Below, piece after piece: positions 18,102 to 25,224 of a DNA stretch of 64,000 nucleotides; position 1 is the stretch's first letter, and every line of letters begins with the position of its first letter. Position numbers and translations under genes: made by a program. Under the pieces are notes generated by a model that was not told the origin of the DNA, did not search any database, and worked only from the letters and a program-made list of their open reading frames with translations. The stretch is taken from the NCBI GenBank assembly GCA_965116235.1, contig OZ220496.1, positions 558,001 through 622,000 of the forward strand. Reading direction: 5' to 3'. This DNA comes from MPNP01 sp965116235 (lineage in GTDB: Bacteria > Pseudomonadota > Alphaproteobacteria > Rhodobacterales > Rhodobacteraceae).

Positions 18102-18857
18102 TCAGGGTGAATGGCGTTCATCCGTGCCGCATCCGGCCATTTCGGGTTCTTCAGTGATTGCCGCGCTGGCGGCCATGGCCCGGCGACTTCGCTCGTTTTC
18201 AACCGCCTGACGAAACAGCAATGCCGTGTCCAGGGCATTGCTGGGACCGGACAGCACTTCATCGCTGTGAAAGGCGACCTCATACCGATTGGCCAATTCA
18301 TCAACGTCCGCCGTCATGGCGTCCGCTCGGGCTACGAGCGCGTCGGCAATCTGGTTGCCATAGTTCTGGGTCAGGTGTGCCCGGTCATGCAAGTCCCGAG
18401 GTGCGGTGCGAGCACCCAAAGCCTCCAGCTTCTGGGCGTAAAGCGTATCGATCCGGTACGTTCGAATACCATTCACGACCTCGATGGCGGCCGGATCCGA
18501 GACGCCACGAAAACTTGTCTCAATCTTGAGAAACCTCTCCTTGTCATCATGGGACTGCGGATCACGATAATGGATCTTGAAGCGTTGCACCGTGTCCGTG
18601 TCTTTCGACCGGATCAGGCGGGTTATGTCGACACCCGCATTCTTCATCCCCGTGCGAATGCGACGCTCGACATTCAGTTTGCGATCCGAGTCAAAATCAA
18701 GATCCGTGGAATGTCGCTGCCCGCCTCGGGTCAGCAGCAATGCCGTACCCCCTTTCAGGACATAGGGCATATCCTGAACCTGTTCGACCACCCGGCGCAT
18801 GACCTCCTGATGCCGACGCTGGATGGCGGTCAGTCGTACTGGATGGTCGGCAACCAT
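18102..18857 (-). CDS. AbiEii/AbiGii-type nucleotidyltransferase toxin
   Basis: This 251-residue protein has the nucleotidyltransferase core KGGTALLL (Lys35-Gly-Gly-Thr) followed by HSTDLDFD with Asp52 and Asp54, the metal-binding pair. The helix YAQKLEALGARTAPRDLHD matches the AbiEii family's later conserved block. AbiEii proteins are type IV-type toxins of phage-defence modules that transfer nucleotides, some to tRNA. The start overlaps the upstream gene by 28 bases, a toxin-antitoxin-like arrangement. The upstream partner is frameshifted, so an active toxin without antitoxin would be expected to be harmful unless the frameshift is an error or the toxin is also inactive. Confidence 0.8.
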   Translation of the reverse strand: MVADHPVRLTAIQRRHQEVMRRVVEQVQDMPYVLKGGTALLLTRGGQRHSTDLDFDSDRKLNVERRIRTGMKNAGVDITRLIRSKDTDTVQRFKIHYRDPQSHDDKERFLKIETSFRGVSDPAAIEVVNGIRTYRIDTLYAQKLEALGARTAPRDLHDRAHLTQNYGNQIADALVARADAMTADVDELANRYEVAFHSDEVLSGPSNALDTALLFRQAVENERSRRAMAASAAITEEPEMAGCGTDERHSP

Positions 18858-19385
18858 GCGTCATACGCCTCCCGGGCCAGGCCTCGGAGCTGATCGCCCA
18901 GAGGCTCCAGATAGTCCTGAACCAGCGTCTCGATCTGGTCTTCCGTGTCAAGCCATTGGTTGATGACACGCGCGGTGACGGTCAGGGGGAATCCACCCTT
19001 TCAGAAGTTCGGCCAGCGCCAGATCGGCCATGGCCCGATAGTGGTTGGCGACGTAGACAGGACCGTCCAGCGGCCGGACGTTGCCGCTCGCCAGCTCATG
19101 GGCCATGTCACGAACGCCCCGCTCGCCGAGCGCAACCGTGCTGTCAATGGCCATGCCTTCACCAGCCAGATTCACGCCTTGGGGCGGTTGATCGGCCCGA
19201 CAGAAGAACATGACATCAAAGTGCCAGTCACCCGTATCTTCGTCGGGTTCACGCAGATTGAGCGCCCAATGGAACGAGATGTACCGCCGAGGCGTGGTCG
19301 GGGGAATGGCAATCGGCTGCAGCATCACGGCTTGGGCGGGTTCTGTGATCATGTCGGACATTCTTTCATCATGACCATCACGCAT
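18830..19385 (-). pseudogene. Frameshifted partner gene upstream of the AbiEii-like toxin
   Basis: The first frame (start 19385, or ATG 19361) gives about 130 good residues, with a tryptophan/phenylalanine-rich middle (RRYISFHWALNLREPDEDTG). It ends in LALAELLKG near 18995, after which the frame becomes nonsense and stops at 18948. Shifting by one base at AAAGGGTGG continues as GGFPLTVTARVINQWLDTED, then LVQDYLEPLGDQLRGLAREA, and stops at 18830-18832 inside the toxin start. The overlap with the toxin gene appears only in the shifted frame, which supports a real original length of about 185 residues. No clear AbiEi winged-helix motif is seen; the family is not identified. Confidence 0.6.
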
Positions 19386-19445
19386 TCATGCCTGCCAATA
19401 ACATGTATCCGTCCTGGGCTTGAATCAGGCCCCTCCCTCTTTTTG

Positions 19446-19717
19446 GGGGCTTATATACCGAACTTGAAAGTCAGATTCGGAACGGTTCCAAGGCTTTGTC
19501 TGAACGAATCAACCTTGATGTCGCCGCGCAACTTCATGCGGGCCCGGCCCTTGAGACACAAGACATACCGGTCAACGGCACAAGACTGCTTTCGCTACAC
19601 CACGCGCGAATGGTCCCGTATGGTTCGCGTTCGTACCGAGACTATCAGACATAATCCTGACACCAGCCCGTCGGATCGGCATGACAATCTTGATTTCAAG
19701 TTAACAATATAAGCCCC
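19446..19717. repeat. 272-bp segment bounded by related inverted repeats (MITE-like)
   Basis: Bases 19446-19467 (GGGGCTTATATACCGAACTT start) match the reverse complement of 19696-19717 at most positions, differing at four in the middle. The 272-bp interval has no convincing gene, although the minus strand can be read as a short tail ending in LTFKFGI before a stop. It could be a miniature element or the end of a lost one into which the AbiE segment was captured. Confidence 0.45.
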
Positions 19718-19721
19718 AAAT

Positions 19722-20245
19722 AAATCCGGTTGGTAACCGTTCTTCCCATAGAGTGCTTTAACCGGCCGTTTTACTGGGACATCGACAGGAAATTCGGGAA
19801 ATTGCATTCATTGACCAGCAATCCCTCCCCTGGCGTTTAACCCTCTGCACACAAGGGGAGGGGGACGAATGCTCAAGACGTCTAGGCCGAAATCTGGGAC
19901 GCGGCTGTGACGCACGGCATCACCGGAAGCGGATGGCCACAAACTTCCTGATCACTCACAATCCATCTCGCTTCGGTCGATTATGTCCTTAGGGGGAATT
20001 ACTGTACGAAGATTGTCATGCTGGCCATCGGGAAATTCAGCGAAACCTTCTTGCGCCTACCTCCTTCCGTTCTCGGCCTGACGATCACTCAACCGGAAAT
20101 GAGTGAGACAGCAGCCAGTGTGACAATTCTCTTGACCTCGAATGCCGAACGCGTCTTTCGGATAGTTTCAACGGCGATCATCTTGTTGGGAATGTAGCAC
20201 AAACGCGCTTCTTCGAAGAAAATGAACTCAGTTGGCACAAACATG
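19722..20245. other. Non-coding region upstream of autotransporter AT1
   Basis: About 520 bases with no supported gene and no repeat that I can identify. It leads into the AT1 promoter region with the G9 tract. Confidence 0.5.
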
Positions 20246-20275
20246 TTGCAAACCACACACGGGGGGGGGTATTCT
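20246..20275 (+). promoter_or_regulatory. Predicted AT1 promoter with a G9 spacer tract
   Basis: TTGCAA (20246-20251) and TATTCT (20270-20275) are 18 bases apart, and half of the spacer is an unbroken run of nine G (20261-20269). Runs of this length gain or lose bases by slipped-strand mispairing. A change of one base would alter the spacer between the promoter boxes, as known for poly-G spacers in neisserial porA. The same TTGCAA-G9-TATT layout lies upstream of AT2. Confidence 0.6.
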
Positions 20276-20315
20276 TGAATTCAGATTTTTGAATGCCATG
20301 ACCGGAGTTGTAATC

Positions 20316-20393
20316 ATGGCAGGATTTTTTTGGTTGATGCGGGTGCTGGCATCAGCCGGGTGCCGCCCGTGGCCGTGGAAGAGGGAGGGGTAG
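20316..20393 (+). CDS. Short leader reading frame before AT1
   Basis: A 25-codon frame starts at ATG 20316 (MAGFFWLMRVLASAG...) and stops at the TAG at 20391-20393, just after GGGAGGGG. The leader of AT2 has the same layout (46 versus 48 bases from G9 to ATG, then 25 and 26 codons, then eight purines or G, then TAG) and shares parts of the base sequence. Deleting one G from the last G4 would join this frame to AT1. Whether it is translated alone, coupled, or a relic is not known. Confidence 0.4.
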   Translation: MAGFFWLMRVLASAGCRPWPWKREG

Positions 20394-20397
20394 TGTC

Positions 20398-23283
20398 GTG
20401 ACAATGAAGTATGCAATCACCAAATTTTCTTGTGCGATCTGTCGATTTTGCACTGCAAGCAAACTCGGAGAAAGAATCACGCGTTTGGATGCGATGACGG
20501 CCTTGAGAAAATCTGCAGCGGGATCCATGGAAGCCGACGCTGTGGTTTCCAGTTTTCCGGCAAACCCAGAGTATCGAGGAGGAAACGCTTCAACGGCCAT
20601 TTTGGCGGCGATCGGTCTGGCCACGACGCTTGTGGTTCTGTCGTCGGCCAAGGTGGCACTTTCGCTTGCTTCAGCCTGTGGCACTGTTTCCAGCCCCCCT
20701 GCGGTTACCTGTGAAGACGCGACCTATGACGATGGTATCGAATACAGGAGTCTGACCGGCGGCCTGACCCTGTCCGTCATTCCGCCGACTGGCGGAACAA
20801 TCATTTCCGGTGATAGTACAGGCAATGGAATCAGTTTGGAGCGTCCCAAAACGGCGTCAGGGCCGCTGACATTAAATGTCGGAAAAGGAACGAAGATCGG
20901 CACTCAAGGATCTCCCTTGAGCAATACAGGCATACTTGTCAACCTGAAAGGTCCTTCCATTGACGGCGACAAGGGCAAAATCCTGGTCAATAACGCAGGC
21001 TCAATCTACAGTCGGACAACTGGAATCAAGATTGAGCGCCGGACTGATGGTGATATCGAGTTAGTAAATACCGGCACCGTTGTCGGTTCAAACACTGAGG
21101 ATGACACGGTCAAGGAGGGTGGCCTTATTGTTACCAACCGATACAAGGGAGATGTTGTCATTAAGCATTCAGGAAGCGTCACCTCCGACTGGCATGCAGC
21201 AATTTACGCTTGGTACAAAGGTGCGGCCAGTGCAGACGAAGGTAGCGTCAAGATCATTTCAAGCGGTACTGTACGGAGCAATGTCAAGCACGGAATTCTG
21301 ATTGAAATTGCAAACAACAAAGCCGCTGTCCCAGCAACTGTAGAAGTGACGGGTGGCACCGTTCACGGCACCGATGACAGCATCCGGGTTGCCAACAAGG
21401 GGAATGGTCATGCGACAGTGCGCGTTTCGGGTGATGCCACGATCAAGAGCGACAAGGAAGACGGCATTCATGCATCAGCCGGGGAGGAAGGAGAGGAAGC
21501 TGGCGGAAATGACAAAAGCAAGGCGGATGTCCTGGTCGATGTTGGTGCAATGAGCACCATCATTACCCAAGATGCTGCCATGAATGAGACCAGTCACGGC
21601 ATATTCGCCGAGCATTGGGGGAATCAGTCACCGGGTGCACAGGAGACCAAAAGCGGCTCCATCACGATTGTGTCCGCTGGCACGATCAAGACTTCAAGCT
21701 CGGGCCATGGCATCGCAGCCAAGGCACACGGAGCAAGTGCAACGGTACCTATTGATATCAAAGTGAACGGCGGTTCAATTAATGCCGCAGGAAACGGCAT
21801 ATATATTGAAAACAAGGGCATGGGCACATTTGATGTCCAGATCCGTGGCGAGGTTATGGGTGGTAATGTGGATAGCAGCAAAAACAAGTATGCCGGACTG
21901 CATGTTGAGGGTCCGACCAGCGGCGGTGGCACGATTGTGATCGGTCCTCGAGCCCATTTAAGTGCCGAGTCCAAGGTCGCCATCAAGGTGGACGACAATG
22001 TCGGCGATGTCAAGATCATTCTGGAAAAGGACGCGTTTGGTCTTGTGGGTCATGTGGGCGGCCAGATCCTCAATCCGGGCAGCGACGCCACGAAGGCGAC
22101 GCTGACCTTCGAGACCCACACGGGCGAGTACACGGTCGGATCCAGTTCGGGTGTTGAGCTGAAGAAGGACGGCACGGGCGAGGTTCTGAAGATGCGTGGG
22201 GATTCGAAGGGCGTATATGATGTTGTCAACGAGGTTGTTCTCAAGACAATAACGGGGGGCTACAAGTTCGAGACCAAAGAGGGCACCTCGGCACAGCGCC
22301 TTTATCAGGACCGGGCCCGGCTGTATGAGGTGTTGCCGTCGATGCTGGCAGGTCTGGTGGAGCTGCCTCCCTACAGCGCCCGCATGGCAGTGCCCCGCCT
22401 GACAGGCGGCGAGGCGGTCGTGGTGGAAAGCACCCGAGGCGAGCGCGTGGGGGCCCCGCATTCCGACATGGGCGTCTGGGTGCGTCTGGCAGCCCGCGAG
22501 GGTGACCGCAGGGCGGATGCAGCGACAACAACTGGGGGCTTCCGGGCTCAGTCGCTGTCGTGGGATGTGAAGCGGACGGCTTTGGAGGCCGGTCTGGACA
22601 TGCCGACTGATGATGATCTGGTGCTGGGCGTGAGTGCCCATTATCGCCGGAGCAAGGCCACCGTCAAGATGGGCGGCACCGTGGAGGCGACCGGCGTGGG
22701 TCTGGGCGTGTCGGCCACCTGGACGGATGACCGTGGGCTGTATGTGGACGGCCAGTTGGCCTACACCCGGTTCTCGGACATTGAGGTGAGGTCCAACAGC
22801 AACGGCTTGATCACCTCTGGCGGTGGCACGGGTCTGGCGGTTGAGGTTGAAGTGGGTCAGCCGATGAGCTGGGCGAACATGACCGTGACCCCGCGTGGGG
22901 GTCTGTCGTGGTCGTCGGTGGACATGGAGGCCTTTGCGGAACCGGCGGCGTTGCCGGGTGCGGGCACGGTTGCACCGGATGACGGGCAGAGCCTTCAGGC
23001 TCGTGTGGGCGTGCTGGCCGAGTTGGGGCCGGCGGATGCGGACACCCGGCTGTATGCATCGCTGGATGTGGAGCATGAGTTCTCGCCCGATTTGGACGTG
23101 ATGGCGGCGGGAACCAAGCTCACGGCGAAGGTGAAGCCGACCTGGGTCCGTTTGGGTGTGGGCGGTGCGATGCCCCTGAGTGGCACGGACGCGACGATGT
23201 TGGCGGGGGATGCCTTTTATGCGACGGCGGGTAGCGGCAATGCCGACTTTGGTGGCGGCCTGTCCATGACCTTCCGCTTCTGA
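20398..23283 (+). CDS. Autotransporter AT1 (type Va secreted adhesin-like protein)
   Basis: This 961-residue protein starts at GTG 20398, seven bases after GGGAGGGG (ATG 20404 is the alternative). The N-terminal extension ends in a hydrophobic signal (STAILAAIGLATTLVVLSSA...LASA, about 62-92). The passenger (about 95-630) has many short repeats of the 'GI.I...G.A.V.I.GG.I' kind, as in beta-helix passengers. From about 690 to the end is an autotransporter beta-barrel (GVWVRLA, GLGVSATW, YVDGQLAYTRF) closing with the terminal Phe in SMTFRF. The barrel part, and the stretch from about 22297, is close to that of AT2 and richer in GC than the passenger. The role is probably surface adhesion or interaction; the target is unknown. 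Confidence 0.88.
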   Translation: MTMKYAITKFSCAICRFCTASKLGERITRLDAMTALRKSAAGSMEADAVVSSFPANPEYRGGNASTAILAAIGLATTLVVLSSAKVALSLASACGTVSSPPAVTCEDATYDDGIEYRSLTGGLTLSVIPPTGGTIISGDSTGNGISLERPKTASGPLTLNVGKGTKIGTQGSPLSNTGILVNLKGPSIDGDKGKILVNNAGSIYSRTTGIKIERRTDGDIELVNTGTVVGSNTEDDTVKEGGLIVTNRYKGDVVIKHSGSVTSDWHAAIYAWYKGAASADEGSVKIISSGTVRSNVKHGILIEIANNKAAVPATVEVTGGTVHGTDDSIRVANKGNGHATVRVSGDATIKSDKEDGIHASAGEEGEEAGGNDKSKADVLVDVGAMSTIITQDAAMNETSHGIFAEHWGNQSPGAQETKSGSITIVSAGTIKTSSSGHGIAAKAHGASATVPIDIKVNGGSINAAGNGIYIENKGMGTFDVQIRGEVMGGNVDSSKNKYAGLHVEGPTSGGGTIVIGPRAHLSAESKVAIKVDDNVGDVKIILEKDAFGLVGHVGGQILNPGSDATKATLTFETHTGEYTVGSSSGVELKKDGTGEVLKMRGDSKGVYDVVNEVVLKTITGGYKFETKEGTSAQRLYQDRARLYEVLPSMLAGLVELPPYSARMAVPRLTGGEAVVVESTRGERVGAPHSDMGVWVRLAAREGDRRADAATTTGGFRAQSLSWDVKRTALEAGLDMPTDDDLVLGVSAHYRRSKATVKMGGTVEATGVGLGVSATWTDDRGLYVDGQLAYTRFSDIEVRSNSNGLITSGGGTGLAVEVEVGQPMSWANMTVTPRGGLSWSSVDMEAFAEPAALPGAGTVAPDDGQSLQARVGVLAELGPADADTRLYASLDVEHEFSPDLDVMAAGTKLTAKVKPTWVRLGVGGAMPLSGTDATMLAGDAFYATAGSGNADFGGGLSMTFRF

Positions 23284-23599
23284 CACGAAACTGAAAGCCA
23301 TCAGGTACGTGGGAACGCTGTCTTTACCTCGCTCTTGCCCAATGGTCAAACCGTTCCGCTCTATCAAGGGAAGGAGATGGAATCCATTATGCGGACAGCA
23401 CCCGGAGCAAGATCAGGAACCTGCAGGTTGGACTTGAAATATTCGTTTCGTCGTGCGTCACAGCACATCGGCATTGGGACTAATATACAATGCTGCTGGC
23501 TTGAGACATATTACTTCTCTCAGAGCTCCTTGATATCTATCTGGTGCTGATCCATTTTGCCGTGCTCATACACGACCCCTCATACAAAGGAATCCGATC
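23284..23599. other. Intergenic region between AT1 and the RNA ligase gene
   Basis: About 316 bases with no gene and no clear terminator hairpin. The RNA-ligase ribosome site AAGGA lies at its right end. Confidence 0.5.
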
Positions 23600-24682
23600 A
23601 TGGCCACATTTGAAGTTCGGGCCCTTCGCCTGAAAGACGACCCTCAGCTACATCCAAACGCCGATGCGCTGGAAATCGTCTACGTTGATGATTATCCATG
23701 CATCGTGCCTAAGGGGCAGCGCAAGAAGGGTGACTGGATTGCCTACATCCCCGAACAGGCTATCATACCGGACCTCATCCTAGCTGAACTTGGCCTGACT
23801 GGACGCCTTGCCGGACCTCGCAAGAACCGCGTCAAGCCTATCCGCCTGCGGGGTGAACTCAGCCTTGGCGTCATCTACCCGCTTGAGGGAAGCGCCATTG
23901 ACACCGCTGCCATTGAGGAAGGAACCGACCTAGCCGAACGACTTGGCATCACGAAATGGGAACCCCCTGTCCCCGTTTCCATGTCTGGCACCATGATCCC
24001 GGCATCGGGACCGACACCAAGCTACGACATAGAAAACCTGCGTCGCTGGCCAAACGCATTCACGCCCGGCGAGTCCGTCTGGTGGACGGAAAAACTGCAC
24101 GGAAGCTGGTGCTGTCTTGGCCTTGATGCCGAGGGCCGGCCGCTGGTGACTTCCAAGGGCATGAGTGCCAAGCGGCTTGTCTTTCAGATTGACGCGCCGG
24201 ACAACGAGACCAACATTTACATTCAGGCCTGGCGGCGGCATGAAAATCAGGTTCGAGCATTGGCCAAAACCCTTCTCGAAAATGACGAACCACGCTCAAT
24301 CTGGATCCTCGGCGAAATCGTCGGCCGGAAGATCCAGGATCTGGATTACGGCCTGCCTCGCCCTGCATTCCGCCTGTTCGACATTGGCACTGGTCCTGCC
24401 GGTCCCGACCGTGGACGCTGGCTCAACTGGAGAGAGGTGCAGACCCATGCCGCCAAGCATGATTTCGTGACCGTACCTCTCCTTGAACACGGACCTTGGG
24501 ACCCGAAAATTGTCACCAAGCGTGCTACGGGCACGAGTGCCGAACCCGCTGCCTCCCATGGACGAGAAGGCATCGTGGTCCGCCCTGAACGGGAACGTTT
24601 TCACCCCGAATTGGGGCGGGTGATACTCAAGGCCGTCAACGACGCCTATCTCCTCCGACCCAAGGGTACCGAGCATCAGTAG
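23600..24682 (+). CDS. RNA ligase, DRB0094 (Deinococcus Rnl5) family
   Basis: This 360-residue protein belongs to the covalent nucleotidyltransferases. Motif I is WWTEKLHGSW with the AMP-accepting Lys165, motif IV is REGIVVRPE and motif V is RVILKAVNDAYL. An N-terminal beta-rich domain of about 130 residues (ADALEIVYVDDYPCIVPKGQ) precedes the catalytic domain, as in the Deinococcus radiodurans RNA ligase group that seals 3'-OH/5'-phosphate breaks in RNA-containing duplexes. The start is supported by AAGGA seven bases upstream. It is a lone gene with no RtcB, Pnkp or Hen1 partner visible. Its place next to AT1 suggests it may be accessory DNA. Confidence 0.87.
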   Translation: MATFEVRALRLKDDPQLHPNADALEIVYVDDYPCIVPKGQRKKGDWIAYIPEQAIIPDLILAELGLTGRLAGPRKNRVKPIRLRGELSLGVIYPLEGSAIDTAAIEEGTDLAERLGITKWEPPVPVSMSGTMIPASGPTPSYDIENLRRWPNAFTPGESVWWTEKLHGSWCCLGLDAEGRPLVTSKGMSAKRLVFQIDAPDNETNIYIQAWRRHENQVRALAKTLLENDEPRSIWILGEIVGRKIQDLDYGLPRPAFRLFDIGTGPAGPDRGRWLNWREVQTHAAKHDFVTVPLLEHGPWDPKIVTKRATGTSAEPAASHGREGIVVRPERERFHPELGRVILKAVNDAYLLRPKGTEHQ

Positions 24683-25224
24683 CGAATTGCCATAAACGGC
24701 GTGTTGGGAGACAACCCGTTTCGCTCGCGTCTTGGACAAACGTTGCCACCCGGTAGACGGAGCATTCGATTGGGGACATCCTGACATCAAGGGACAGTCC
24801 CAAACCATGAACGCTGAAATGGCCTGCAAATCGAACAGAGTGCGGTTCTTGCATGACACAGGTGAACAAGCCTGCAGCAGTCGAAGCCTTCGGAGCAGTG
24901 ATCAAGCGTAGCCATTGACAACAAAATCGGACGATCATGTCGGATCTTGTCATATTCGTTTGACGGGTGGGAATGTCCCGCACCGCATGATCGGGGAAGA
25001 ATCGATCCGGGCAATTGGCGTCAGGGAGTTGAGCATGCAACGGCAGATCCACACTCCCCTTCCCTCGCCCTTTGAACTGCGGTTGAACTTGAATGGACTG
25101 CAGCCTTCACCGCCAGTGCAACGGCATAAAAGAGTCCGCGAGGATTTTGCCATTTCAATAATCAATCCTACATATAGCAGTCGATGTATGACGATTTTTG
25201 TCATCAGTAATTGAGGAGCGCCCG
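24683..25224. other. Intergenic region upstream of ileS
   Basis: About 540 bases without a supported gene. Overlapping short frames in several directions lack ribosome sites. The last bases carry the strong GAGGAG site of ileS. I see no T-box, which would be unexpected in this group. Confidence 0.5.

Larger units (their letters stand above)
17870..19717. mobile_element. Inverted-repeat-bounded element carrying an AbiEii-type module
   Basis: Bases 17870-17891 (GGGGCTTATAT, then C, then GTTAACTTGA) and the reverse complement of 19696-19717 agree at 21 of 22 positions. Both outer edges are flanked by AAAT (17866-17869 and 19718-19721), which fits a 4-bp target duplication. Inside are an AbiEii-like toxin gene and a frameshifted partner, at higher GC than the neighbours. 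No transposase is present, so the element would be non-autonomous or a relic. A third, poorer copy of the repeat at 19446 complicates the picture. Confidence 0.55.

Noticed and set aside
18111..18893. 260-codon plus-strand frame opposite the AbiEii-like gene
   Set aside because: The minus-strand frame carries the KGGT and DLD motifs; the plus frame shows none.
18945..19712. 255-codon plus-strand frame across the partner gene and the right inverted repeat
   Set aside because: It spans unrelated parts and ends in the repeat; composition is that of an opposite-strand shadow.
21958..23367. Long antisense frame (469 codons) opposite the AT1 barrel
   Set aside because: The GC-rich barrel coding sequence leaves the opposite strand open; the product is arginine/histidine-rich with no motif, and the sense frame is a clear autotransporter.
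25100..25224. ileS promoter boxes
   Set aside because: TTGCCA at 25147-25152 is plausible as a -35 box but no good -10 box lies at the right distance.
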